Positions 33,087 through 41,282 of a stretch of 54,032 nucleotides of DNA are shown piece by piece. Both the position numbers and the translations under genes were made by a program. The notes under the pieces were generated by a model. It was not told the DNA's origin. It was given only the letters and a program-made list of their open reading frames with translations, and did no database searches. Source of the DNA: Candidatus Zixiibacteriota bacterium (GTDB lineage Bacteria; Zixibacteria; MSB-5A5; GN15; PGXB01); NCBI GenBank assembly GCA_016933695.1, contig JAFGAL010000016.1, forward strand, positions 1 through 54,032, written 5' to 3'. Position 1 is the first letter of the stretch. Each line of letters starts with the position of its first letter.

Positions 33087-34897
33087 AATAGCTCCGGTTT
33101 GTTTTGGGGATGGGTGGTCACAGACAGCAGGTATCGATGCCGACCATTGAGAATCATCGGCTGAATCCTGATCTTCCCCGCCAGGACTCCGGTTGCCGTA
33201 CAACTGAATCCGTCCTGATGTGTACTTACTGACAGGAACTCTCCTTCACCGATACTCTCAACGATGGTGATTGCCCCGCTGTCGATTCGGTCGGCCGCGA
33301 AACATCGTCCCCTGTTCAGCAATTCCGCCGAATAGCTATGGATGAGAAAGCGATCACGGCTGTTGTCGGTCTGGACTTCCAGAATGACCTGTTTTCGATC
33401 ATCGGTATACAGGGCATAGTGCATCTTTTTGTTATTCGGAATGTCCTCAAGAAGCAGGCTGATATCGTCGATTTGTTGATATGCACCATACCAATCGGAA
33501 TAAACTCCACTGGTAATGGTAATATGATTGTCGACTGCCGCCACCGCACTGCACTCCATCTCCACCACGTCGCAACAGCCCACTGCATCAATTGGATGCA
33601 CTGCCTCGACAGGTTTCATTGTCCCGTCAACCTGACAAAACATTAAGTCTGATTGCCGTTCATCATCACACGGTATCATAATTCCCGGGATAAGTTTGCG
33701 ATGGGTCAAAAGAAACCGCCGGGGTGATTCCAGGTCATGAATTTCGATCCCGCGACGAGTGGTGGCCTTGGTCATTTCATCGCGCAGTTCCCCGCTTTTA
33801 CAGACCCGCGATGGTATCATCAATGAGGTATCATCACCGAACAACGATTCCAGCGCCGTCAGTCTCTCCCGTCCCGACTGTTGCCCCGGACTACTGCCAT
33901 TGCGCTTGATCATATCGACGACTCTGATTTCCAGCCGTCGTACCGGTGACTTTCGACCATCCAGATACGCGGCAAGATCGGCGACTTTCTGCCGTTCCTT
34001 GCCACGATATCCGATCAGGCGGCAATCAAGCAGATAGTCACCATCGGGCCAATTCAGATTATTCAGAAAACCCGACAGACGCGAATTGGCCATTTCCGTC
34101 CCGACGGGATCATACACGTGCAATCCCTTTGAAGAATGGTGAATAAACAGCTCGGCCGCCTCATAGGCCGGCATAATGCGGACTTCCCCCTTTGTTGAAA
34201 GGCGACCGAGATACCAGAGACGGTACCTTGGCCGGATATTCGGCGGGACAGGGCGTTCATGACTTTGCCCGGCTGTGCTCTTGGTGAAAAACAGATCGCC
34301 GGTCACCGAGGTATTCTCGACTGACCCGCGATACACCAGCGAAGTCTCCAGCACTTTTTCGATTTTTCGATAATTGAACGCGGCGGTGTGCCGCCCCGCC
34401 GGAGTATCGTACTCCACGAACGGCCGATGCGGGCACTCGCGAATGTCCCGGCCGCAGATCGTACACTCCGGAAACGAGAAAATAAAGCTGATCGAGCATT
34501 CCTTATAAATGCCGCCGTCGATATTCCGGCACAATTCCGCGCCGTGCGTGCTTGCCTTCAGCCAGTAGAAATACACCTTGATCCAGTTGGCGCCGTCGCG
34601 GGTGACTTTTTCCGCGTGGAAATTGCGTGCAATCGGAAGACTGTCCTTGCGGTGCCCGATCAGCACCGGCGCATCAATGAGAAGCGACAGCAAACCATCG
34701 TGCTCGTCGACCGGGAAACAGCCGCCATAACTGTTGACGTGATCGGAGACGATATACATGGCCCGGATGTACACGTCGTCTTCCCCGATCGGTTCGGGGG
34801 GGTTGATATTGGTATTCAGCCGTTCGATTAACTCGCCGATTCGCGATTGATCGCATTCGACCAGTGATGCCGTCAATTTGCCTATTAAAGTTTCCAT
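33083..34897 (-). CDS. Prohead-protease-like protein fused to a large C-terminal region
   Basis: 604 residues. The first 170 or so residues match the pattern of phage prohead/XkdF-like serine proteases: 'DAPVLIGHRKDSLPIARNF' supplies the catalytic-type His, and 'GGIYKECSISFIFSFP' the 'SIxF' Ser segment after a helical 'GAELCRNID'. A zinc-binding cluster 'CTICGRDIRECPH' follows. About 400 more residues do not match anything I recognise. Two parts stand out: 'LDCRLIGYRGKERQKVADLAAYLDGR' and a C-terminal beta region. Typical prohead proteases are 180-250 residues, so this is a large fusion. Upstream 390 bases hold only the small plus-strand ORF. Confidence 0.6.
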   Translation of the reverse strand: METLIGKLTASLVECDQSRIGELIERLNTNINPPEPIGEDDVYIRAMYIVSDHVNSYGGCFPVDEHDGLLSLLIDAPVLIGHRKDSLPIARNFHAEKVTRDGANWIKVYFYWLKASTHGAELCRNIDGGIYKECSISFIFSFPECTICGRDIRECPHRPFVEYDTPAGRHTAAFNYRKIEKVLETSLVYRGSVENTSVTGDLFFTKSTAGQSHERPVPPNIRPRYRLWYLGRLSTKGEVRIMPAYEAAELFIHHSSKGLHVYDPVGTEMANSRLSGFLNNLNWPDGDYLLDCRLIGYRGKERQKVADLAAYLDGRKSPVRRLEIRVVDMIKRNGSSPGQQSGRERLTALESLFGDDTSLMIPSRVCKSGELRDEMTKATTRRGIEIHDLESPRRFLLTHRKLIPGIMIPCDDERQSDLMFCQVDGTMKPVEAVHPIDAVGCCDVVEMECSAVAAVDNHITITSGVYSDWYGAYQQIDDISLLLEDIPNNKKMHYALYTDDRKQVILEVQTDNSRDRFLIHSYSAELLNRGRCFAADRIDSGAITIVESIGEGEFLSVSTHQDGFSCTATGVLAGKIRIQPMILNGRHRYLLSVTTHPQNKPELL

Positions 34898-35133
34898 TTT
34901 ACCTCCGTTACTAATGCGGCGAAGACAACATTACCATCGAGTTACCATCGTTTTTGCAGACCAAATACGCAAACGGATGCAATTCCGGGCGATCGACGAC
35001 AATGCCCTCAAACAATCGAATCCCTGCATCACATTGCGGCACAATACTATACGGATCCGCCCCGCTTTGATTGCGGTACGGCACATCGCTTGCTCGTCTC
35101 TCTTGCGAAGATTTCTAATTGACGAGGATTACG

Positions 35134-35250
35134 ATGGTTGTTTACAAAGCACGACGAAAAGCGACGATGTTCAAGTGGATCCTGGCCGGAGCCATCTTTG
35201 TTGCCTCTCTTTGTATCACATTCAACGATGTCTACGGTGCCGGTTTCTGA
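35134..35250 (+). CDS. Small membrane peptide encoded against the cassette
   Basis: 38 codons (MVVYKARRKATMFKWILAGA...), read opposite to all neighbouring cassette genes, in the 390-base gap between TerL and the protease fusion. GAGG lies six bases before the ATG. A basic N-terminus precedes a hydrophobic helix ('WILAGAIFVASLCITF'), as in small membrane peptides or type I toxins. It might also be a truncated signal peptide. The rest of the gap (34898-35133, 35251-35287) shows nothing clear. Confidence 0.45.
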   Translation: MVVYKARRKATMFKWILAGAIFVASLCITFNDVYGAGF

Positions 35251-35287
35251 TTTTCCCATTGATACGGTACGTCATTAACAATACTAT

Positions 35288-36616
35288 TTATACTCTGCCG
35301 AATCGTGGCGCGATTGTCGGACGATCCGGCTGATGCAACGGCCATAGCGCCAGCGCCAGTGCCATCAGGGCATCGCACCGGTTGTTGTCATCCCACCGTG
35401 CCGCGCGAAGCTCGTCCTCCAGCGACCATACCCGTCCGCCTTCGTCCGGCAATTCCCAGCGGCAATACTTGATCTTCTCCATACTGTGAAACAATTCCAC
35501 ATTGGTCAGTAGTTGCGCTTTGGATTTGGGCGTGAATATCACCTCAGTCGGATTCAGATCGGACAACTGCGACACGAGCACATCGCCCAGACCGGTGGCA
35601 TCGATTTGCAATCGGCCCGGGTACATCCGCTGTTGACGGCGTATCCGTTCCAGCACGATATTCCAGTCGAATTTGCGAAGGCGCACCAGCTCCACCACAT
35701 AGCAGATACCGTCCACCACCGCGACCGTAATTCCCACCGTGGCGGTTTCCTTGCGCGCCAAATCCCACCCGGTCAGATAGTACACCTGCCGCGATGAATC
35801 GAACGCGGCCTTGATCTCTTCCGGCGATTTTATCAATGCCGCGTCGATATATTTCCCGGGAATAACCTCGCCGCCGGAATCGACAAACTGCCCCATGATA
35901 TTCTGCGCCACCCGCTTGTCGGTGAGATATTTGACCTGACAGTCAAGATACTCCCGCGAAATATGCACGTTCTCGCGCGAATCACCGGAATGCACATAGG
36001 CCGCATCGCCGCGGTCGCGCAACTCCAGCATCTTGCGATAAAACCAGTTGCGACCGTTTGGCGTGGACACCAGATCGAGCCTGCCGCAGCGGTCCGCCAG
36101 ACGCATCTTGACCACTTCGTTGACCACATATTCGGCCTCGGGATCGAACGCGATCTCATCATATACGAACAGGTCGTAATCATTACCGAGTAAATATTCC
36201 CCGCGACGCTGGGTGGAGCGGGCGTCGATAATCGCACCGTTGCCGAGGACCAGACGCGGATACGGCGTGACCGTGTGCTTCTTGATCAAACCCTGAACGC
36301 GGCAGGAATCATTCAGGATACGTACGACCGTATTGAAAATGATTCTGGCCTGATCCAGCGTGATACTGGCGGTGACAATATGATATTTCCCCGACCTGTC
36401 ATAGCGCAGATCACGCATGCGAAACAGCGCATGGTGAATAATTTTGATGGCCTCCGCAAATGATTTCCCCCAGCGGTTACCGGTCACCAGCAGGTTTTCC
36501 GGCCGATACGACTCTCTCAACCAGGTTGCCTGCCCGGGATGCGGCACAATATCGAGAAATGTCTCGGCAAAATACGGAATATCGCGAATCGCCCGCCGCC
36601 AGTCTGCCAATTGCAA
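35288..36616 (-). CDS. Phage terminase large subunit
   Basis: 442 residues. The ATPase part has a variant Walker A 'VTGNRWGKS' (residues about 44-52) and Walker B 'LFVYDEIAFD'. The C-terminal RNase H-like nuclease has 'TGWDLARKETATVG', 'LQIDATGLGDVL' and 'NRCDALMALALALW', supplying three acidic residues. The motor packages DNA into proheads and cuts it at the end. It follows the portal gene by eight bases, the reverse of the usual TerL-then-portal order. No small subunit is recognised. Confidence 0.88.
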   Translation of the reverse strand: MQLADWRRAIRDIPYFAETFLDIVPHPGQATWLRESYRPENLLVTGNRWGKSFAEAIKIIHHALFRMRDLRYDRSGKYHIVTASITLDQARIIFNTVVRILNDSCRVQGLIKKHTVTPYPRLVLGNGAIIDARSTQRRGEYLLGNDYDLFVYDEIAFDPEAEYVVNEVVKMRLADRCGRLDLVSTPNGRNWFYRKMLELRDRGDAAYVHSGDSRENVHISREYLDCQVKYLTDKRVAQNIMGQFVDSGGEVIPGKYIDAALIKSPEEIKAAFDSSRQVYYLTGWDLARKETATVGITVAVVDGICYVVELVRLRKFDWNIVLERIRRQQRMYPGRLQIDATGLGDVLVSQLSDLNPTEVIFTPKSKAQLLTNVELFHSMEKIKYCRWELPDEGGRVWSLEDELRAARWDDNNRCDALMALALALWPLHQPDRPTIAPRFGRV

Positions 36617-36624
36617 TAAGGATT

Positions 36625-37881
36625 CTATAACAGCTCACCGGCCTTTTGTGAAGCCGTCTTTCGATCGATCAACCCGTTCGAGTATAACTTAATAAGATTG
36701 TCGATATCCGCCTGGCGCAGTTGTGATTGTTCAGTCGCAAGATATGTCAGGCTGTTGTCGAACCCATACCGACATCGCCCCGAATATCCCCGCAAAGCCA
36801 GCTCGACATTGCCGATCCATTCCAGAAACCGCGCAACCTGACGTTGAACCGATTGCACCTGGCGCATCACCAGATCGTATTTGAACTTGGCCCAGTTCTG
36901 AATGGCTGAATAGGTGAATCCCAGCATGAACGGCGACAAATTGGTCCCGGCGCAGATTTCCTCGACCATCGCCCGATGCGACAGCGACCAGGAATTGCTG
37001 ACTGTTCGCGCGCTGTCGGGGCCGATATGGTCGATTGTCACGTTGTCCCAGGTGACCGGATTGTCCTCCGGTTCGCATCCCTTGACCATCCGCACGGTCT
37101 GGTCGAAATACTCGTTGATCCGTGTGATATAGGCGTCGTCCGATTCCCCGGATAGTTTCTCCGGCGGCGTGATTTTAACATGCAGGCGATGATACCCGGC
37201 ATTGTGCATGGTGCGCCGCATATCATCGATCAACTGCTGTTCGATATGTGCGACAAAGGGAATCGTCCGCAGGATAGACTTCCCCAGCCCGGATTTGAGA
37301 TCGGTGTTCAATCCCAGATAATAGAAATCATCTGAATCAAGCGGCATTTTGCCGCTTTCCGTCTGCAAAACCAGCTTCGTGCCGGTTTTGGTCGAAACAA
37401 CCGCCAGATGCGCCGGATCAATCGGTGAGAATCGATCGACGCCGCTCATGTCGGGCAGGACCTGCAGAAATCCGGCAAACGCTCCATCGGTGAACAAGCC
37501 GTCGCACAACGTCGGCAGAAACGATTCCAACCCGCCGTTGCGATGATGCCGCGACGGATCAAGACGCAGACTCATGCGATCCAGAGTCTTCAATGCCCCG
37601 CTTTTTTCTTCCTCCGCATGGCAATCAAGGATCTCATACCTCCCCGGTGCCGCGGTCAGACGACTCCAGGTCCAGATACAGGATCCCAATAGCGGGATGG
37701 AATCCCGTAAAAACCGATACAGGTCAATTGCAAAACGGTTTTGATATTCAGTTCCATTATACCAGCCGAACTGCCGGCCTGCTTTTTGGGCGCCTGATTG
37801 ATATCGTGACAATCGTGTCCCGTTTTCAAACGGTTTGACAAACGCCATTGATTTCTGTCGATCCAAATGTTTTTCTGTCAT
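36625..37881 (-). CDS. Phage portal protein
   Basis: 418 residues, GGAGG seven bases upstream. The N-terminal part reads like known portals: 'YRFLRDSIPLLGSCIWTWSRL', 'LFTDGAFAGFLQVLP', 'IDPAHLAVVSTKTG', 'YYLGLNTDLKSGLGKSILR', then the stem/crown helices 'HRAMVEEICAGTNLSPFMLG' and 'VMRQVQSVQRQVARFLEW'. Late helix 'ADIDNLIKLYSNGLIDRKTA' is also typical. It forms the dodecameric ring at the capsid vertex through which TerL loads DNA. It is the first gene of the cassette. Confidence 0.85.
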   Translation of the reverse strand: MTEKHLDRQKSMAFVKPFENGTRLSRYQSGAQKAGRQFGWYNGTEYQNRFAIDLYRFLRDSIPLLGSCIWTWSRLTAAPGRYEILDCHAEEEKSGALKTLDRMSLRLDPSRHHRNGGLESFLPTLCDGLFTDGAFAGFLQVLPDMSGVDRFSPIDPAHLAVVSTKTGTKLVLQTESGKMPLDSDDFYYLGLNTDLKSGLGKSILRTIPFVAHIEQQLIDDMRRTMHNAGYHRLHVKITPPEKLSGESDDAYITRINEYFDQTVRMVKGCEPEDNPVTWDNVTIDHIGPDSARTVSNSWSLSHRAMVEEICAGTNLSPFMLGFTYSAIQNWAKFKYDLVMRQVQSVQRQVARFLEWIGNVELALRGYSGRCRYGFDNSLTYLATEQSQLRQADIDNLIKLYSNGLIDRKTASQKAGELL

Positions 37882-38050
37882 GTTCAGACCTCCTTTTACT
37901 AATCAACCGAACTGAAATCACCATCGATTTTGTATTGATTTTGCGGATTGGAATATGGTCGGAGGGGCTTTCTGTAAGCAATTTATTATGAATAAGTTAA
38001 AGTTTTTCACGCATTTTATGCAGAGAGTTGCACACTAAGCCCGTCAAGCG

Positions 38051-38143
38051 GCCATTCGGCGTGTCTCACAGTCTCATAACACACTGCCATTCAACATTTT
38101 AAAATACTGCTTAAAACGGCATTCAAATGGCATTGTTATTGCT
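38051..38143 (+). promoter_or_regulatory. Sigma-54-type promoter with upstream repeats before PEP-CTERM gene
   Basis: TGGCATTGTTATTGCT at 38128-38143 has GG and GC separated by exactly ten bases, the sigma-54 -24/-12 pattern. Three related heptamers, GCCATTC (38051-38057, 38086-38092) and GGCATTC (38118-38124), lie upstream and could be activator sites; that is a guess. The interval 37882-38193 contains no gene. PEP-CTERM genes under sigma-54 control are known from floc-forming bacteria. Confidence 0.65.
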
Positions 38144-38193
38144 TCTTTTTTGAGCAAAGAGTACGAATACCTATTTTAGGAAAGAGAGCTGCA

Positions 38194-38964
38194 ATGAAAA
38201 AGGTTTTCCTGCTGACAGTCATCATGAGCATGCTGGTGTTTTCTTCCAGTTTTGCCTTCTCATGGGGTATGTATGATTTTGGCGATGACGCCTTCGATCA
38301 CAACAATAACTGGAGCCCCATCGATTACAGCCAGTTTTATAGCAGAATGGATCCCAATGTCCCCTCACCGGGCAATCTCGGTGAAACCGGCGAGAAATTC
38401 GACCTTGAAGGTCTGCACTTCGCCATGGAGGGTTCCACCGCCCATGTCGCTTTAACCAACTCCTTCGGACTGAGTGCCTATTCCACCGCCTGGAAACAAC
38501 ATTATGACCTGGGTGACATTTTCTTCAGCTTCGATAATTCCAGCAAGATGTACGCCATCAGCATGCAGGATTTCGGGCTGTATGAAGTCACCGGATATCA
38601 GGGTCTGGAGAATATTCCGGGAAGCTATTATGGCAACGACTATGTCCGCAATACGGTCGGGGCGTATAAAATGACTTCGGGGATTAAGCTTGCCGATGAT
38701 ATCGGTATGATGACCTTCTGGGATGACCTTGAAGCCGATCCGATGTATGGCGGAAGCGGCGACACTTACGTATTTGAATTTGCCTTCGATATGGGCCAGC
38801 TGTCCGACTTCAACGGCGCCGGCACAGTTTCATTTCACAATACTCTTGGTTGTGGCAATGACCTGATCGATGAGAAATTTACCGTGGTTCCCGAACCGAC
38901 CACATTACTCCTGCTTGGCATGGGAATGCTGGGCATGGGCGTTTATCGTCGCATAAGACGTTAG
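38194..38964 (+). CDS. PEP-CTERM sorting-domain protein
   Basis: 256 residues with a signal peptide (MKKVFLLTVIMSMLVFSSSFAF), a beta-rich passenger and a C-terminal 'VPEPTTLLLLGMGMLGMGVYRRIRR' (read in parts): PEP motif, hydrophobic helix and basic end. Such proteins are cleaved and anchored by exosortase (EpsH/XrtA) and are linked to extracellular polysaccharide or biofilm matrix. No exosortase is in the window. A sigma-54-type promoter is 50 bases upstream and a strong terminator follows, so it is monocistronic. Confidence 0.9.
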   Translation: MKKVFLLTVIMSMLVFSSSFAFSWGMYDFGDDAFDHNNNWSPIDYSQFYSRMDPNVPSPGNLGETGEKFDLEGLHFAMEGSTAHVALTNSFGLSAYSTAWKQHYDLGDIFFSFDNSSKMYAISMQDFGLYEVTGYQGLENIPGSYYGNDYVRNTVGAYKMTSGIKLADDIGMMTFWDDLEADPMYGGSGDTYVFEFAFDMGQLSDFNGAGTVSFHNTLGCGNDLIDEKFTVVPEPTTLLLLGMGMLGMGVYRRIRR

Positions 38965-38990
38965 CACAAAACTACTTGTAAATGATTAAA

Positions 38991-39020
38991 AGCCGGGTGG
39001 CAGCTCTCCCGGCTTTTTTT
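38991..39020 (+). terminator. Intrinsic terminator after PEP-CTERM gene
   Basis: Stem AGCCGGG/CCCGGCT (38991-38997 with 39008-39014) and seven T residues ending at 39020. Confidence 0.9.
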
Positions 39021-39153
39021 ATACCAGCAATTCCTTGACACTTCCCCCCTTTTTTATCATCTTGCCGCAGACGGTCACCTCACCATTGAATAATGGAAGC
39101 CGATAATAAAACCGGCCAGAAAAAGCAGTTAACATTCCGTTAAGGATATATAC

Positions 39154-40647
39154 ATGAAGAAATTATTCCTGATTGTCGGGCTTGTCGCCCTGATTATTGC
39201 TGGTGGATGTTCCAAAGATTCCGCCATCCAGCATCGATACCACGCCGAAAAGCTGTTCCATGAGGCCGAAGCGAAACTGAAGAAAGCATCGATCCAGGCC
39301 GCAAGCCAGGATTCTGCCCTTCGCGACGAAATCAAAGCCGGGTATCTGAAAACGATTGCCTATTGCTGGCAAAATCTCGATTCGGTGCCTGGGGAAGCCT
39401 ATCCGAATGACCGGCGTGAATTGGAAACGATCGCATTCAGCTCCGTGGAACGGCTCAGCCGGTTTTATTTCGCCGAAAAGAAATACGATTCGGCGGGATT
39501 GCTTATCGATCAACTGCTGACACTGACCCAGCTGGACGGAACGCCGCTTTTACGGACACGACTCAATCAGGCCCATGTCAATATGATGCAGGGCAAGCCG
39601 GTCAACACCATCAATATCTATCACAGCCTGCTGATCAGATTCTACCCGCCGGTGAACAATGACAATCAGATTATTATGGACGTGATAAACCTGCCGCTCG
39701 ATGTTATTGCCATTTGTCGGGAATTACAAAACGACAGCCTGCTGACCGCGGAAAAGATCTCAGCCAAAGATTATTATGAACGGCTGATTGATGAGTGGCC
39801 GAATTCCGCGCTGGCAACGGTTGCCCACGGCAATCTGGCTCGGCTGTATGCCGATGAGAAAAACTACTCGGCCGCCATTACGCATCTCCGGGAAGTCAAA
39901 GACAGCATCGGCGGGACCGACGCTGAAGCCCGTCTTTTGATCGCGAACCTGACCGCAGGCGGTCTGAAAGACTACCCTTCGGCAATGGTTATTTATGATG
40001 AATTAATCACCGAAACCACCGATACGTTGATCCGCCCGCATATCCTGATGCAAAAGGCGGTCGCACTCTATGACAGCAAACACTACGTGGAATGCCGGGC
40101 GACAATCAATCTGATCAGGGATGAACACGAAAGCTATTTCGCCAGGAATTCCGCTCCACAGAAATATCTCGCCCTCGCATTCGACAAAGAAGGAGACTGG
40201 GAACGCGCCGAAACCGAGTATTTGCGATTAATCGATCAGTATGCCACCTCCGAGGACGCATTCAACGCCTATCTGGTGGTCGCCGAACACTATGAAAAAA
40301 CCGGCAATGATAAACTGACCGACCTGTGGTATAATCGGGCCAACGATTTTTACACGCGCATGGCTTCCACCTATGCCGGGACTTCCGTTGAGCCATCAGC
40401 AATTGCATTCACCGCCGACGTCGCCCGGCGCAGGGGCCAATGGCAGCAAGCCGCCGATATCCTGGTCGGCCTGTATGAACGATTCCCGGAAACCGAGATC
40501 GGGCGGAAGGCGATTATCAATGCCGCCGGTGTCTACACTCAGAAACTGAACAATAAATCCAGGGGGGATTCCCTGCTGCAGATCCTGCAAAATTCTCTCG
40601 TTGGGCAACAAGGGGATAAAAATATTGGATCGAATACCGATGAATAG
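39154..40647 (+). CDS. TPR-type lipoprotein
   Basis: 497 residues. The lipobox 'ALIIAGGC' lies near residue 19. The remainder is a string of helix pairs typical of tetratricopeptide repeats, for example 'ALATVAHGNLARLYADEKNYSAAITHLREV' and 'ALAFDKEGDWERAETEYLRLI' and 'AFNAYLVVAEHYEKTGNDK', each quoted in part. Such lipoproteins act as scaffolds at the outer or inner membrane. The next gene, encoding a cohesin-like secreted protein, follows after 37 bases, so the two are probably cotranscribed. Confidence 0.82.
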   Translation: MKKLFLIVGLVALIIAGGCSKDSAIQHRYHAEKLFHEAEAKLKKASIQAASQDSALRDEIKAGYLKTIAYCWQNLDSVPGEAYPNDRRELETIAFSSVERLSRFYFAEKKYDSAGLLIDQLLTLTQLDGTPLLRTRLNQAHVNMMQGKPVNTINIYHSLLIRFYPPVNNDNQIIMDVINLPLDVIAICRELQNDSLLTAEKISAKDYYERLIDEWPNSALATVAHGNLARLYADEKNYSAAITHLREVKDSIGGTDAEARLLIANLTAGGLKDYPSAMVIYDELITETTDTLIRPHILMQKAVALYDSKHYVECRATINLIRDEHESYFARNSAPQKYLALAFDKEGDWERAETEYLRLIDQYATSEDAFNAYLVVAEHYEKTGNDKLTDLWYNRANDFYTRMASTYAGTSVEPSAIAFTADVARRRGQWQQAADILVGLYERFPETEIGRKAIINAAGVYTQKLNNKSRGDSLLQILQNSLVGQQGDKNIGSNTDE

Positions 40648-40684
40648 TAGTAAAACCTGTAAAACCAACAAGGATGGAGGAAAA

Positions 40685-41221
40685 ATGGGCACCAAGAAAC
40701 CGGTTCTTTTATTATTCGGAGTTCTCGTGCTGATGGCCGGCAGTGTGGCCGCTCAGGTTGACGAATTCGGCAAAACCGACACCATTTATGCCGAGCCGTA
40801 TAAAATCGATGCCAACAACTGGGGCATTAATGTCTCATTATTCAATGATGAAGATATCGTCGGCATTTCCGTACCGTTGAAATTCACTTCCGGCAAAAAC
40901 CGCCTCGTGGCCGATTCCACGATTTTCAAGGGTGGACGCGCCGAACATTTCCGCGTTAAATTCGCCCGCGCCGACACCGCCATCCAAAGCGTGACGATCG
41001 GATTGATCGCCGATGTCGGCGTTTCGGTCCCCCCGATTCAAGCCGGCAAGGGACGCATCGCCACCATTTTCGTTTCATCACTGGATGACAAGGAAATCGG
41101 TGCACTGACAGTTGACACCACAACCACCGTTCCAGGCAACACCCTGCAGATGGTCAGCCCTCCGGTGAATGAAATCGTGCCGGTATTTGTAATTAAGAAG
41201 GAAGAGAAGAAAGACCAATAA
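40685..41221 (+). CDS. Secreted cohesin-like beta-sandwich protein
   Basis: 178 residues from the ATG at 40685, preceded by GGAGG; a longer frame runs back into the TPR gene and is rejected. Signal peptide 'PVLLLFGVLVLMAGSVAAQ'. The mature part, 'WGINVSLFNDEDIVGISVPLKF' (in part) and 'GKGRIATIFVSSLDDKEIGAL', has the cohesin-like pattern of 'v.l.n.e.v.g..v.l.f' plus a late 'G.G.ia.i.f' strand. No anchor is visible; the C-terminus is charged (KKEEKKDQ). With dockerins elsewhere in this window it could bind them; this is an inference from fold only. Confidence 0.6.
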   Translation: MGTKKPVLLLFGVLVLMAGSVAAQVDEFGKTDTIYAEPYKIDANNWGINVSLFNDEDIVGISVPLKFTSGKNRLVADSTIFKGGRAEHFRVKFARADTAIQSVTIGLIADVGVSVPPIQAGKGRIATIFVSSLDDKEIGALTVDTTTTVPGNTLQMVSPPVNEIVPVFVIKKEEKKDQ

Positions 41222-41249
41222 CGACTCCGGTATACCCGAACAAACAAGA

Positions 41250-41282
41250 CGGCCGGATGCAAATTCATCCGGCCGCTTTTTT
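41250..41282 (+). terminator. Intrinsic terminator after cohesin-like gene
   Basis: Stem CGGCCGGATG/CATCCGGCCG (41250-41259 with 41266-41275), 6-nt loop, then CTTTTTT. The convergent nuclease gene ends inside it. Confidence 0.9.

Larger units (their letters stand above)
24965..37881 (-). mobile_element. Phage-derived capsid cassette (prophage remnant or domesticated particle)
   Basis: Thirteen minus-strand genes run almost without gaps, many with ATGA overlaps: portal, TerL, protease fusion, small membrane protein, unknown, capsid cement, major capsid, beta-propeller, adaptor-like, two small unknowns, two secreted proteins, holin-like protein. No integrase, repressor, replication, tape-measure, tail-tube or endolysin gene is recognisable, and I see no att-like direct repeats at the ends. 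Both flanks are ordinary host-type genes for secreted proteins. The structural genes all look intact, which argues against simple decay. Confidence 0.72.

Noticed and set aside
35047..35259. 70-codon minus-strand frame in the TerL/protease gap
   Set aside because: It starts with no ribosome site and reads opposite to a better small ORF; not supported.
24909..38193. att-like direct repeats at the ends of the capsid cassette
   Set aside because: No matching repeat of useful length was seen by eye in the two flanks; a computed search would be needed.
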